The translations under genes were made by a program, and so were the position numbers. The notes beneath the pieces were generated by a model. It was not told the origin of the DNA and ran no database searches. It saw only the letters and a program-made list of their open reading frames with translations. Positions 26,590-37,101 of a stretch of 64,000 nucleotides of DNA are shown here, piece after piece; within the stretch, counting starts at the first letter, position 1; every line of letters begins with the position of its first letter. The stretch comes from Desulfobulbaceae bacterium (GTDB lineage Bacteria > Desulfobacterota > Desulfobulbia > Desulfobulbales > SURF-16), in NCBI GenBank assembly GCA_020444175.1, contig JAHLLM010000009.1, positions 62,001-126,000 on the forward strand. The letters are read 5' to 3'.

Positions 26590-29304
26590 TCAATATCTTT
26601 CGAAATAATCATCCTTCTCCAGATCAAGCTTAATTCCTCGCTCTTCCTTCATGGATGGGGAAGGGGGCTTTTGCATTCCTCCCCTGCGGGGGGCTGCTGC
26701 AGGAATCTGTAAAGGACTTCCCTTGCCTCCACCATTCTCCGAGACAAAGTGACCATCGCTTATTTTGAATATGGAGACAATTTCAAGGAGTTGTGCGGAC
26801 TGAGCATTGAGCTCTTCGCTCGTGGCGGCCATCTCCTCGGCGGCGGAACTGTTGCGTTGAATTACTTCATTAAGCTGCACAACGGCATTGGCGTTTTCCT
26901 GTATGCCTTTGGCCTGTTCTGAACTGGAAACATCTATTTCTTCGACAAGCTCTGCGGTTTTCTGGATCTGCGGAACAATGTTGGAGATAAGTTTGCCGGC
27001 ATTTGCGGCCACATCAACGCTGGTATCGGCAACGCCTTTTATTTCCTGGGCCGCATTCTGACTTCGCTCAGCAAGCTTTCTCACTTCAGAAGCCACCACG
27101 GCAAATCCCTTGCCGTGTTCCCCTGCACGAGCAGCTTCTATGGCTGCGTTCAGGGCCAATAGATTCGTTTGTCTGGCAATTTCTTCTATTATGGCAATTT
27201 TCTCTGCAATGGTACGCATGGCGCTCTCCGTCTCGGAAACCGCCTCGCCGCCCTTGACTGCTTCAGTTGAAGTTTTTGAGGCAATGGAAGCTGTTTCACG
27301 GGCACTGTCGGCATTTTGCGAAACCATACTGGACATTTCTTCCATGGAAGAAGAAATTTCTTCCACTGTGGCAGCCTGTTCACTGGCCCCTTCGGAAACG
27401 GATTGTGAGGTATCACTTAGCTCGTTGCTGCCCACGGCAACCTGCTCGGAAGCCTGTCTGACCTGGAGAATGACGCCTTGCAGACCGTCAATCATCTTGT
27501 TTAATGACGTTTTTATGGCACCGAAATTATCAAAAACCTCCAGGGTATCGTCATCCGCCGGCGCCAAATCATATTGCGAAGTAAGATCCCCTGCTGATAC
27601 AACCTGCAGCACATCGGCAATTTTCTCGACTTCAATATTCTGGTACTGGGAAATCTTCTGCATCTTGCGCTGCGCTGTTTTAATCTCAGTGAGATCGGTG
27701 ACAACCTCAAATGCACCGACAACCTTTCCGTTTTCATCCTTGATGGGAATGCCGCTGTAGGCGATATCCAGATCATGTTTGCCAGGATGGGCGTCGGTTT
27801 CACTGCTGGCGACAGAAGCGCTGCTCATGGCCCGGCCACAGGCACAGCCCGCCGTATGGCAATCACCAGATTTCATAAGCTCGTGGCACTTTTTGCCCAT
27901 TACATTGTCTAAAGGCAATTGAACCACATCCAGCACTGCCTTATTGGCGTAGAGAATGGTAAAATCATTGTCAATGGAAATACAGGGATTGGGCATTGAA
28001 TCCATATGTTCGACAAATATGTCAGCAACCTTGTTGCCTCCGCTGAGCAACGCGCCGTATATCCCCGATAAGGTGGTGGTATCTGCCCGTGAAGTTAATT
28101 TACCGACACCAATATCCTTCACCATTGCTGAAAATGCCTGTTCCATATCACTCAGCGATGAGGCAATATCATCCATGGCCTGCCCGGTTTCGCCAATCTC
28201 ATCCAGCCTGTTCAGTGCCAGAGGCTCCTGAATATCGCCGCGGGCAAGTTTTTTGGCAAAATCAACGCAGCTTGCCAGAGGCCCGATTATTGATTTTGAT
28301 ATCAGATAAGAAGCGGCAATACCGAGTATGATGGCAAGAACGCCTATGGCCATTATCACCGTGCGCGTACTTTTGGCGTTACTGATCATCTGGTTTTCTG
28401 AAAGAATATTTTCCTTGGCCAAGCTGGTCATCCGGGCAAGAAGGGCTTGCACTTCTTTTAGATGCGTCTGGGTTTGCCGGGCATAAATCTGCTCTGCCTC
28501 GTGCATGCCTTCAAGGTTTTGCCGGGCCTTTTTCTGCATCTTTTCCAAATCTTCACGCACATTGGCCAGCTCAGGCAATACTTTTTGCTGATAAATCCGG
28601 GTGGCACCGGCAAAATCTCCCCCCGCAAGACTTGCATCAATTTCCTTCCCAAAGGCATGGAGTCGCTTATGGGGGGCTTCAATATCGTCGAGAAGATGGG
28701 AAAAATCCTGATTCGATTCACTTATTTTCTGCCCCTCTTCACCATACAGAAATTGGCCAAAAGCGCATTTGGTGTGGTCAAGCTGCACATCAAGCTTGCG
28801 CTGTTTTGTTAAAATCGCGTCCTGCACCTTACTGGTCCAGGCAACATGATCCAGCTCCTTCCGGGTAAGAAAAGCGGGCAGATCAGGATCTGCATGCTTA
28901 AATATTTCTTTTATTTTTATAGCAGTGGCATGCAGCTTTTTATGGGGCTCTTCAATAGCGGCAAGGGGCTCTCGCAACTGGGGCAGCAGATTCTCAGCCT
29001 CCTTTCTGCCATCACCGTAGTACCATTTTCCAAACCCGCACTTGGTATGATCAATTTCAACTGCTAATTCCCCGGAATCTTCATCCGTCAGAAAAGCCGA
29101 AACCGCTCTGGCCCAGTTCAGATGATCAACCTCGCGCTGAAGCAGTTCACTGCGCAGACTGTTGCCGTGCGATACTTCCAGACCGTCCTGAACCACTTTT
29201 CCCAGACCGGAAATAGCCCAGATGGCGATAATCACCAGTAAAATAATGACGATGGCAGCATTTGCTGTAACTTTTGTTCCTATTTTCAAATCTTTCCACT
29301 TCAT
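26590..29304 (-). CDS. Methyl-accepting chemotaxis protein with two extracytoplasmic CZB domains (paralogue 2)
   Basis: 904 residues, collinear and very similar to the chemoreceptor encoded downstream at 23220-26159. It has the same two membrane helices, two CZB modules (HLNWARAV...[12 protein letters not shown] and HVAWTSKV...[12 protein letters not shown]), HAMP, PAS with [14 protein letters not shown], and an almost identical signalling hairpin. It carries only one of the ~75-residue HAMP-like repeats after the PAS domain, which accounts for the length difference. It also ends in YFERY. A tandem gene duplication with gain or loss of one repeat module is the simplest history. Confidence 0.93.
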   Translation of the reverse strand: MKWKDLKIGTKVTANAAIVIILLVIIAIWAISGLGKVVQDGLEVSHGNSLRSELLQREVDHLNWARAVSAFLTDEDSGELAVEIDHTKCGFGKWYYGDGRKEAENLLPQLREPLAAIEEPHKKLHATAIKIKEIFKHADPDLPAFLTRKELDHVAWTSKVQDAILTKQRKLDVQLDHTKCAFGQFLYGEEGQKISESNQDFSHLLDDIEAPHKRLHAFGKEIDASLAGGDFAGATRIYQQKVLPELANVREDLEKMQKKARQNLEGMHEAEQIYARQTQTHLKEVQALLARMTSLAKENILSENQMISNAKSTRTVIMAIGVLAIILGIAASYLISKSIIGPLASCVDFAKKLARGDIQEPLALNRLDEIGETGQAMDDIASSLSDMEQAFSAMVKDIGVGKLTSRADTTTLSGIYGALLSGGNKVADIFVEHMDSMPNPCISIDNDFTILYANKAVLDVVQLPLDNVMGKKCHELMKSGDCHTAGCACGRAMSSASVASSETDAHPGKHDLDIAYSGIPIKDENGKVVGAFEVVTDLTEIKTAQRKMQKISQYQNIEVEKIADVLQVVSAGDLTSQYDLAPADDDTLEVFDNFGAIKTSLNKMIDGLQGVILQVRQASEQVAVGSNELSDTSQSVSEGASEQAATVEEISSSMEEMSSMVSQNADSARETASIASKTSTEAVKGGEAVSETESAMRTIAEKIAIIEEIARQTNLLALNAAIEAARAGEHGKGFAVVASEVRKLAERSQNAAQEIKGVADTSVDVAANAGKLISNIVPQIQKTAELVEEIDVSSSEQAKGIQENANAVVQLNEVIQRNSSAAEEMAATSEELNAQSAQLLEIVSIFKISDGHFVSENGGGKGSPLQIPAAAPRRGGMQKPPSPSMKEERGIKLDLEKDDYFERY

Positions 29305-29453
29305 GGTTTCACCTTCTGTTCAAAAGAGGCCAAGTAGTTCTACCCAAAAAAACTTAACAAAAAAAATATTATGGTCATAAAAAGTGTATCTAATCAAGCA
29401 CTCATTATTTTTTCAGAAAAACAACACGATACAACAAATAATAACAATTATTT

Positions 29454-32360
29454 TTAACTCTTGTCCAGACATTCCCTGACAAGCACAGCGAGTTTTTCTC
29501 TATGAAGGGGCTTAAAGGTAAATTTTTTAATGCCCAGGGCAAGTGCTTGCTCCTGTGAAATGACGGAACTGAAACCGGTACAGAGAATAATGGGGAGTTC
29601 TGACCGTATTTTTAAAATTTCCGATGCAAGATCATAGCCGGACAGACCTGGCATGGTCTGATCCAGAATAATCAAATCAAACTGATCGGGATTGCGGCGA
29701 AATATCTCTAAAGCCTTCTGACTGTCAGTTGTTCCTGAAACCTGGTAGCCGAGGATGGCCAGAGTTGCCTTGCACATGGCAACGATGGCGCTTTCGTCAT
29801 CAACAACGAGAATCCTTTCACTGCCACTGGGAAGAGACTCATCCTTCTCCTTTTCTCTTACCTGGGAAGAATCTTCCGAAATGACCGGCAGATATACATG
29901 AAAGGCAGTACCAACGCCCGGTTCACTTTCTACCTCAATAAAACCTTTATAACCCGTGACAATGCCATGAATAACAGCAAGACCCAGTCCTGTCCCTTTC
30001 CCTGTTTCCTTGGTTGTGAAGTAGGGGTCGAAAATTCGCTCAATTGTCTCTTTTTTCATACCCTGCCCCGTATCAGAGATCGACAGAACAAAAAAGTCTC
30101 CCGGCTCTGCCCCTTTTTCCTTCACATCTTCAGCCTTGATTTCTCTCCTGCGCAATGAAACAGAGAGTGTCCCCTTTTCATTTTCCATGGCATGCAGGGC
30201 ATTGGTACAGAGATTAACCACAATCTGATGTATCTGGGTCGGATCACCTTGAAGCAAACCATATTCAGCCTCGATATCTTCCTGAATATCAATTGTACTT
30301 GGCAGAGAAGAGCGCAGCATTTTCAATGCCTCTTTGATAATGGGATGGGGCAGCATGGGCTCCAGATTCTGTTCTGATTTCCGACTAAAGGTAAGTATCT
30401 GTTTGACTAGCCCTGTGGCTCTTTTAGCAGCATTAATGACTTGGTCGATATCATCCTGTACATGACTTCCCGCATGGATCTGCACCTTCACAATCTCTGC
30501 AAACCCGAGAATGACGGAGAGAATATTGTTGAAATCATGGGCAACACCTCCTGCCAGGGTGCCTATTGCCTCCATCTTCTGGGCCTGATGAAGTTTCATT
30601 TCAAGAATATTCTTTTGCTCCTCAAACAAAAGTGTTTCCGTGACATCACGGCCTACCCCCCTGAAACCTGATGGATTTGCCAGCACATCCCGCAAAAGAG
30701 ATATGGATAATTGTAAAATTCTTTTTTCTCCGCTGGGAGTGATTATCTCATAATAATCTATTCGCTGGGGCATGCCAGACTTTCGTACCAATTCAAAAAC
30801 ATGGGCAAGAATTTCAGAGGATTCAGGGGAAGTAAACTCTTTAAAATGTTTGCCTGCAAGATCACTGTCAGGACGTTCAAGAAGTTGGCACATGGCCCTG
30901 TTGAAGAACACAAGATTTCCGGAGAAATCTATTTCAAAATAGCACTCCTCAATATTATCCAGAATAGACCTGTACTTTTCCTCACTTTCCCGTAAGGCAA
31001 GCTCACTCTGTCTTCTTTCCGACAGGTCCCGGGCAACATTAAGTATAACCTCCTTGCCGCCATAGAGGATTGGACGTGAATTTATTTCAACAGGGAAATA
31101 ATCGCCATCCGCCTTGATATGCTTGGTCTCAAGACGGATCCTCCTTTTAACAGTGAAGGTATTCTGGTTTTCCAGTTGTCGAAAAAGCAGCTCCGTGTCT
31201 TTTGCGGGAAGAATGGAGGCAATATGCACATGAAAAAAAGCTTCCCTGCTATACCCAAGCCTGCTGTAGGTTGCCTCATTTGCATCAACAATCTGGCCCT
31301 CTCCATCAAATAAATAAACGGCATCATCGACATTTTCAAGCAGATCCTCATAGCGCGATTTTTCATCGGCAATACTGATGAGCATATTATTAAAAGCAAG
31401 AGCAAGCTGGTTAAATTCAAGATAAGGGCTTAACCGTTCAAAATGCAGATCTTTTTTTTCCACAGAGATCAGCACAGCCTTATCAGCAAGCTCCTTAAGC
31501 GGTCGTGACATCTGATTGCCGAGAAAAATGGCAAGGGTTGCTGAAAAGCCGGTAACAAGAATTCCAAAAAGGGCGATAAGCAAACTGATATTTCTTTTCT
31601 CTCTGGTCAGTTTTTCAAGAGAGTCAAGAAAATAGAGACTGCCGAAACCAGTCAACGACGACAGGATATGTCCTTTGTCGAGATGAGTAAAACCGGAAAC
31701 TGCAGAATGACTTGAGATCGTTTCAGCATCAAGGGAAAAAAGTGGTTCGCCAAGCTGATCAGTGACAGGGTAGAGACCGCCAGGTCGCAATATGGCTATT
31801 TCACTGTCAGTGGTCTGCCGGATTGATTCAAGAACCTCCTTGTCCCGGGTAAGATCATAGACAACATACCCCCATCCCAGCCGTTCGGTTCTCCGCATGA
31901 CAGGCGTGGCAAATACCCAGAAAAGTCCGGCATGATGCCCCTCCTCCCAACTAACCCCTTTGTATTGCCTCAGGTCAAAAAATTCCTGGGGCAAGGGTGT
32001 CCGTCCATTGGGATGAAGAATCTCGTTCTCACTGCTCTTAACAAAAAAATACATCCCGTTTTCCGGGGGATACAATTTTTGCAGCTGCTCTTCGAGTTGG
32101 GCCACAACTTCAAGCATCATGGTTACCCGAATAGTATTATCCAGGCTCAGGTCTCGCAGTCTGCGCTGAACATGGGCCAATCGATTCTGAAGGATGAGCT
32201 CGATCTGACCTTTTTGAGCAAGCAGCTTATTGTGAAACTCGGTTGTCAGCCTTTTACTGAAATAAAGATAGAGTGACGTCGAAATCAGCAGGACGGAACC
32301 GGTCACCAGCAAGACAATAAATGTCATCAAGAAAGATGAAAAGCGTTTTTGATTTTCCAC
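29454..32360 (-). CDS. Hybrid sensor histidine kinase (TM-sensor-HAMP-PAS-PAS-HK-REC)
   Basis: 968 residues. Helix 1 (~12-34) and helix 2 (~257-281) enclose a periplasmic sensor, followed by HAMP and two PAS domains (~335-450, 460-580). The HisKA has GGVAHDFNNILSVILGFAEI. The HATPase has NLCTNALHAMEN, SISDTGQGMKKE and GTGLGLAVIHGIV. The C-terminal receiver (~845-965) has LIILDQTMPGLSG. The gene begins 76 bp after the stop of a periplasmic binding-protein gene on the same strand, so that protein may present a ligand to the kinase. A downstream partner (HPt or regulator) is not nearby. Confidence 0.92.
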   Translation of the reverse strand: MENQKRFSSFLMTFIVLLVTGSVLLISTSLYLYFSKRLTTEFHNKLLAQKGQIELILQNRLAHVQRRLRDLSLDNTIRVTMMLEVVAQLEEQLQKLYPPENGMYFFVKSSENEILHPNGRTPLPQEFFDLRQYKGVSWEEGHHAGLFWVFATPVMRRTERLGWGYVVYDLTRDKEVLESIRQTTDSEIAILRPGGLYPVTDQLGEPLFSLDAETISSHSAVSGFTHLDKGHILSSLTGFGSLYFLDSLEKLTREKRNISLLIALFGILVTGFSATLAIFLGNQMSRPLKELADKAVLISVEKKDLHFERLSPYLEFNQLALAFNNMLISIADEKSRYEDLLENVDDAVYLFDGEGQIVDANEATYSRLGYSREAFFHVHIASILPAKDTELLFRQLENQNTFTVKRRIRLETKHIKADGDYFPVEINSRPILYGGKEVILNVARDLSERRQSELALRESEEKYRSILDNIEECYFEIDFSGNLVFFNRAMCQLLERPDSDLAGKHFKEFTSPESSEILAHVFELVRKSGMPQRIDYYEIITPSGEKRILQLSISLLRDVLANPSGFRGVGRDVTETLLFEEQKNILEMKLHQAQKMEAIGTLAGGVAHDFNNILSVILGFAEIVKVQIHAGSHVQDDIDQVINAAKRATGLVKQILTFSRKSEQNLEPMLPHPIIKEALKMLRSSLPSTIDIQEDIEAEYGLLQGDPTQIHQIVVNLCTNALHAMENEKGTLSVSLRRREIKAEDVKEKGAEPGDFFVLSISDTGQGMKKETIERIFDPYFTTKETGKGTGLGLAVIHGIVTGYKGFIEVESEPGVGTAFHVYLPVISEDSSQVREKEKDESLPSGSERILVVDDESAIVAMCKATLAILGYQVSGTTDSQKALEIFRRNPDQFDLIILDQTMPGLSGYDLASEILKIRSELPIILCTGFSSVISQEQALALGIKKFTFKPLHREKLAVLVRECLDKS

Positions 32361-32436
32361 ATCAATTCATTGGTAACGTTACAGAGACAGGTTTTTGCCC
32401 ACTCGCTGGCGGAATATGAAAAGTCCAGCAAAGAGC

Positions 32437-33513
32437 CTATTTTCCTTTGCGCGAGGTAACGATTTCATCGGCAGCAAGGAGGATATCGGCCGGGATATCA
32501 ATACGGAGTCTTTTTATTCTCTCAAGATTGAACACAAGGGCATAGCGCAATGCCTCGGCTATGGGGACATCACCAGCCTTTTTTCCTGAAAAAATTTGCG
32601 CCACCTTTTCACCAACCTCCCTGCCCATTGCCTCAAAATCAACCGCAGCTCCCCCAAAAAGCCCCAAATGAGTAAAAGAATAGTTAAGGGAAATTGCCGG
32701 TTTACGACAGTGATCTACTGTCCATCTGAGAATTTCCGGAGCTGTTATGGTTTTACCCGCGTAATCCTTAAGAAGAAGAGCCACGGGATAAATTGTGCCT
32801 ATATCACTGCTTTCATTAATTGTTTTAATTTCATCCTGGTATTCTTCCCAGGTTGCCACAACCTTAATATCAAAGGCCAGGGGAATCCCACTGTCCGCCA
32901 GTTCCCTGTTGATCTGTTTAGTGATCGCCTGTCCTGTCGGTGACATATCGGTCAGCATACGCACTTTCTGCAAGTCAGGGAAAATCTTCTGTTGAATACG
33001 CAGCGCATCGGCAATATGCAATTTTTCATAAACACCTGTGACATTATGTTCCGGCTTTTCCCAGCTTGTCATAAAATTTTTTATTTTATTGTACTCTTCC
33101 GGCTGATTATTCATGCCGGAAAAAACAATTTGCACAGGGGTGTCGACCAAGTTAAGGGCCACTGTGCGAAAAGCGTTATCATCGAGTGTCACGAGGACAT
33201 CAGGCTTGAATTGACGAATAAGAGCAAGCGCTTTTTCTGCCTGCTCTGCAATAAGCGCCGGTGTATTGTTTTTGCTTTTTGTATCCATGTAGTATGTCTT
33301 TAATGTGACATTTTTCCCCACGGAAAAGCCTTTCTCCTCCAGGCCAGCAAGAACGCCTTCATGTTGCGGTTGCCCGCAGATATGATTTTTCTCGTAACTG
33401 TGCAGGATAAAGAGTTTCCAGCTTTTTTTCTCTGACGCCCAGCTTAAATGCCCACAGCAAACGCAGGCTATAAGCAGATAAAAGGCAGCCAGCTTCACTC
33501 CATCACTTTTCAT
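32437..33513 (-). CDS. Periplasmic ABC-type substrate-binding-like protein (ABC_sub_bind family)
   Basis: 358 residues with an N-terminal signal segment (~7-26). The mature protein starts KLFILHSYEKNHICGQPQHEGVLAGL and has the repeated alpha/beta pattern of PF04392-type binding proteins, including PDVLVTLDDNAFRT, TPVQIVFSGMNNQP and FGGAAVDFEAMGREVGEK. No permease or ATPase gene is present. It is upstream of, and on the same strand as, a membrane hybrid kinase, which suggests a ligand-presenting role in signalling rather than transport. The ligand is unknown. Confidence 0.82.
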   Translation of the reverse strand: MKSDGVKLAAFYLLIACVCCGHLSWASEKKSWKLFILHSYEKNHICGQPQHEGVLAGLEEKGFSVGKNVTLKTYYMDTKSKNNTPALIAEQAEKALALIRQFKPDVLVTLDDNAFRTVALNLVDTPVQIVFSGMNNQPEEYNKIKNFMTSWEKPEHNVTGVYEKLHIADALRIQQKIFPDLQKVRMLTDMSPTGQAITKQINRELADSGIPLAFDIKVVATWEEYQDEIKTINESSDIGTIYPVALLLKDYAGKTITAPEILRWTVDHCRKPAISLNYSFTHLGLFGGAAVDFEAMGREVGEKVAQIFSGKKAGDVPIAEALRYALVFNLERIKRLRIDIPADILLAADEIVTSRKGK

Positions 33514-33568
33514 TGAAATGAATGTCCTCCCGGATTGGCAAAAAACAATATTTTCTTACAACACGTTA

Positions 33569-33635
33569 TGAAGCAGCAACAAAAAGTTACTTACGTGTCA
33601 GCGGCGGTTGAGCGCTTTTTTCACAAAACCGCCAC
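33569..33635 (+). repeat. Dispersed intergenic hairpin repeat, copy R1
   Basis: Shares AAGTTACTTACGTGTC, GGCGG and TTGAGCG-T-run with the copies at 58781, 63768 and (inverted) 52611. GGCGGTT and AACCGCC form a 7-bp stem around TTTTTTCACA. It is a 5'-shortened copy between the binding-protein gene and a hybrid kinase gene. Confidence 0.7.
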
Positions 33636-33647
33636 AGGTTAAATGAC

Positions 33648-36600
33648 TTAAAAGGGCTGCCCATCAAGAACTTGACGGACAATGCGTGCGAGCTCCTTGC
33701 GGACCACAGGTTTTAAGATAAATCCGGTGATTCCGGCCTGCCTGATTTCCTCTTCAGCCAGGCCCGCATTAAATCCGGTACAAAGCAGAATAGGCAGATC
33801 CGGCCTGATTTTTTTGACCTCCCTGGCCAGCCCGATACCTGTCATTTTCGGCATTGTGTAATCGGTAATCAAAAGATCGAAACGCCCGGGATCTTCCTGA
33901 AAAGCCTGCAGAGCCTCCAGAGAATCTGATTTTCCCAAAACGGTGTAGCCAAGCAGCTCAAGCATACGTGGCCCGATTTCAACAATAAATTCTTCATCAT
34001 CAACAAAGAGTATGCTTTCCGTTCCTTCCGGAAGAGGTTCCTCTTCCGGATGCTCTACAATGACCCTTTCAGACTGTATTGGAAGAAAGACGTGAAACGA
34101 ACTGCCTTTTCCCTCATCACTGTACACAGTAATTGTACCGCCCAAACTCTTGACTATGCCGTGCACCACGGAAAGCCCCATTCCCGTTCCTTCGCCTTCG
34201 GCCTTAGAGGTAAAAAAAGGATCAAAAATTCTTTCCTTTACGTCCCGAGACATTCCATGGCCGGTATCGCTGACGCCAAGCTTGACAAACTGTCCGGGGA
34301 CAATATCAGGATGAACCCGGGCAAAATCCTGGTCAAGCTCTACGTTGACAAGGCTTATATCAAGATATCCGCCATTTTCCCGCATGGCATGGGCCGCATT
34401 GGAACAGAGATTCATAATAATCTGATGAATGCTGGTCGGGTCTGCCATCACGGTTTCTTCGGATTGAAAATTTTCCCGGATCTCTATGGTTGACGGCAAT
34501 GAAGCCTTGAGAAGTTTGATTGTCTCTTTAATTATAGGCTTGACCTGAATGGCCTGCGGCGAAGTCTCTCCCTGACGGCTGAAAGTCAAAATCTGTTTGA
34601 CCAGATCCCTGGCCCTTTTGGATGCATCCAGTATTTTGCCAAGGCTCTCCTGGGCCACGGAATTTTCTGAAGTTTCGATCTTGGCAATTTCCGCAAACCC
34701 AAAAATAGCGGCCAGAATATTGTTAAAATCATGGGCAATGCCGCCTGCCAGTGTGCCTATTGCCTCCATTTTCTGGGTCTGCCTGAACATTGTTTCAACT
34801 TTCACCTGCTCAGTGACATCACGTTTGACAAAAACATACCCCATACAACTCCCGCTCCCACTCAGGATTGGAGAAACAGTGGCATCCTCTTCCACGATAT
34901 TGCCATCCTTTCTTTTCGTTGTCAGCCTTCCCCTCCAGACCATTCCATCAGTAATAGTCGACCACATTTCCTTATAAGAAGAATCTTCCTCTCTTTCATA
35001 CAAATCAAAATAGGATTTGTTCAGAAACTCGTCGCCGGAATAACCGGTTATTTTTTCAAAAGCAGGATTTGCATATTCAATAATGCCTTTTTCATCGGTA
35101 ATGATGATTTCTTCCGCTGCCTGCTCAATGGCCGAGGCCTGCCGAATGAGTTGTTGCTCAACCTTTCGCTGTTCCGTTATGTCATGGACAATGGCCTGAA
35201 TATACATTTTCCCGGATAAGCGAATGGGTTTCAGGTTGACTTCGGCATCAAACACGGTGCTGTCGTAGCGCTTGAGGGTCCACTCGAAAGCAAGGGTCCG
35301 ACCGGCCAAAATCTCCGCATTGTTTTGTTTGATCATTTGCTGCGAATCACTGCCGTTCGCCTGTTGCTGAGCTGAAAAATGAGCTGTTGTCTGTCCTATT
35401 ATCTGATGGCGTTCACAGCCGAGCAGTTCTTTGGCCTCAGTGTTACAATCGATAATAACCTCATCTTCAAGAATGAAAATAGCATCACTTGCTGCATTAA
35501 ACAGAGCTTTATAGCGTTTTTCGTTTTCCGCCAGTTCCTCAAAAACTTTTTCCCTCTCATCAGTCATCTGGTTGGCCAACCGGGCCAGCTGCCGGAACTC
35601 ACTGAAGTGGAAAGAATCAATATCGAGAACCTTTGAAAGCGATGCGGATTCCTGAAAAAAAATGGTAAAGGCGTCAAAGCTTTTCTTTACTTTCAAGATG
35701 ATGTAACGAGAGAAAAGAAGGACAACAACAAGCAGACTGATAAGGACGAGAATGATATGGATAATACTCGTCTTTACTCGAGCAAGCATCTCCTGCCTGG
35801 CCTGGGAAATATTTTTGTCAATATCATCCACATACTCGGAGGCACCGATATACCATTGCCACTTGTCCATCCCGACCACATAGCTTATTGTCACCGCAGG
35901 TTCTTCTCCCGGCCTTTTCGGCATCACATCAAACACATAGCCGCCGTCTCCCCGGGCATGCTCGATAAATTCGGCAACAACTCTTTGTCGATCACTCTTG
36001 GAGTCGGCAAGCATGTTTTTCTCTTTTGGGTCCCCGGTCAGATTTCTCCCATCAAACTGACCTGCAAAGATATGCCCATTTGCACCAAAACGAATCTCTT
36101 CGATTCTTTGCAGTACCTCTTTTTGGAGGCTTTCTTCAATATCATCAAGATACATGCCGGTCCCGATAAACCAGTTTAAAGGGGCAAAATATTTTATATA
36201 GGATATTTTTTTTTGATATCGTCCGTCACTGTCCGGAGGAATCCAGAGATAGGAATAAAATCCTTCCCCCTTCTGTTGAATCAGTTCTATCATGTCCCGA
36301 ATTATATAGGTGCCCGTTTCGTCCTGCAAATTCAGAATATTTTCCCCTTCAAGTCCCATGCTGTCGCTTGAAAGCTGTTCAACCCCGTCAAGGGACGTCG
36401 CAAAATAAACCCCTCTGCCATCATTGAAGCGTATAGGCCGTAATGCCTCCCGCACAAGAGCGCGCATCTGTGTACTCTCTTTCTGCCCGGCATATGTTTC
36501 ATAAAGATGAGAGGCAAGTGCATGGGCCTCATCCACACGTGCCTTGATGAGTTGACGAACCTGTTCGTCGTTTTGAATTTTTAGAAAAGATATGTAATCA

Positions 36601-36797
36601 AGGATACCGTTGACCTGCTTTTTCAACTCGATTTTATGACTATCAAGTAAAGAAACACGCAGTTCCTCGGAACGAAGGCGGAATTGGGAATACTCCTGGG
36701 AAATCCACAGATAGCCAAGCAGAGCAATGGAAAGACCCACCAGCAAACCCGTATTAATGAGTAATGTGCGGGAAAAGCTCTTTACAGGTATTGGCAT
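33648..36797 (-). CDS. Hybrid sensor histidine kinase with Cache-type sensor (Cache-PAS-PAS-HK-REC)
   Basis: About 1049 residues from the ATG at 36797; a TTG at 36836 would add 13 residues and neither has a strong ribosome site. One membrane helix is N-terminal and a second lies at ~355-380. Between them is a double Cache-like sensor (GRGVYFATSLDGVEQL..., YIKYFAPLNWFIGTGMYLDD, YVVGMDKWQWYIGASEYVDD). Two PAS domains follow, then HisKA (GGIAHDFNNILAAIFGFAEI), HATPase (NLCSNAAHAMRENG, GTGMGLSVVHGIV) and a receiver (LLITDYTMPKMTG). Cache domains usually bind small carboxylates or amino acids. The signalling core is similar to the other hybrid kinase at 29454. Confidence 0.9.
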   Translation of the reverse strand: MPIPVKSFSRTLLINTGLLVGLSIALLGYLWISQEYSQFRLRSEELRVSLLDSHKIELKKQVNGILDYISFLKIQNDEQVRQLIKARVDEAHALASHLYETYAGQKESTQMRALVREALRPIRFNDGRGVYFATSLDGVEQLSSDSMGLEGENILNLQDETGTYIIRDMIELIQQKGEGFYSYLWIPPDSDGRYQKKISYIKYFAPLNWFIGTGMYLDDIEESLQKEVLQRIEEIRFGANGHIFAGQFDGRNLTGDPKEKNMLADSKSDRQRVVAEFIEHARGDGGYVFDVMPKRPGEEPAVTISYVVGMDKWQWYIGASEYVDDIDKNISQARQEMLARVKTSIIHIILVLISLLVVVLLFSRYIILKVKKSFDAFTIFFQESASLSKVLDIDSFHFSEFRQLARLANQMTDEREKVFEELAENEKRYKALFNAASDAIFILEDEVIIDCNTEAKELLGCERHQIIGQTTAHFSAQQQANGSDSQQMIKQNNAEILAGRTLAFEWTLKRYDSTVFDAEVNLKPIRLSGKMYIQAIVHDITEQRKVEQQLIRQASAIEQAAEEIIITDEKGIIEYANPAFEKITGYSGDEFLNKSYFDLYEREEDSSYKEMWSTITDGMVWRGRLTTKRKDGNIVEEDATVSPILSGSGSCMGYVFVKRDVTEQVKVETMFRQTQKMEAIGTLAGGIAHDFNNILAAIFGFAEIAKIETSENSVAQESLGKILDASKRARDLVKQILTFSRQGETSPQAIQVKPIIKETIKLLKASLPSTIEIRENFQSEETVMADPTSIHQIIMNLCSNAAHAMRENGGYLDISLVNVELDQDFARVHPDIVPGQFVKLGVSDTGHGMSRDVKERIFDPFFTSKAEGEGTGMGLSVVHGIVKSLGGTITVYSDEGKGSSFHVFLPIQSERVIVEHPEEEPLPEGTESILFVDDEEFIVEIGPRMLELLGYTVLGKSDSLEALQAFQEDPGRFDLLITDYTMPKMTGIGLAREVKKIRPDLPILLCTGFNAGLAEEEIRQAGITGFILKPVVRKELARIVRQVLDGQPF

Positions 36798-37021
36798 AAA
36801 GGATTCAAGTTTTGTGGGTAGCGAATTGCCGTACAATACAGAGAACCAACATAAGCCACCATCAGGAGGAGAGAAGAAAAAGAATCATCCCCTTGCGATG
36901 ACCTGACAAACAAACTAGCCTCATATGAGTTTATAATGAGGCAAAGAGAAGTGTCAAGCAAAGAGGAAATTCAGACCAACCATTCCTCTTCAACCGTTTC
37001 ACATTTATGTTCCCAGCTCAC

Positions 37022-37039
37022 CCGACCCTTTCAGGTCGG
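37022..37039 (-). terminator. Short hairpin downstream of the hydantoinase-like gene
   Basis: CCGACC and GGTCGG form a 6-bp stem about 60 bp past the stop of the minus-strand gene. There is no T-run, so the terminator role is weak. Confidence 0.3.
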
Positions 37040-37101
37040 AACGTGTTGCTATTGCCACAGGTAGCGAGTCTGTCTCTGCTATCAGGCTGCTGAAGGCAGA
37101 C

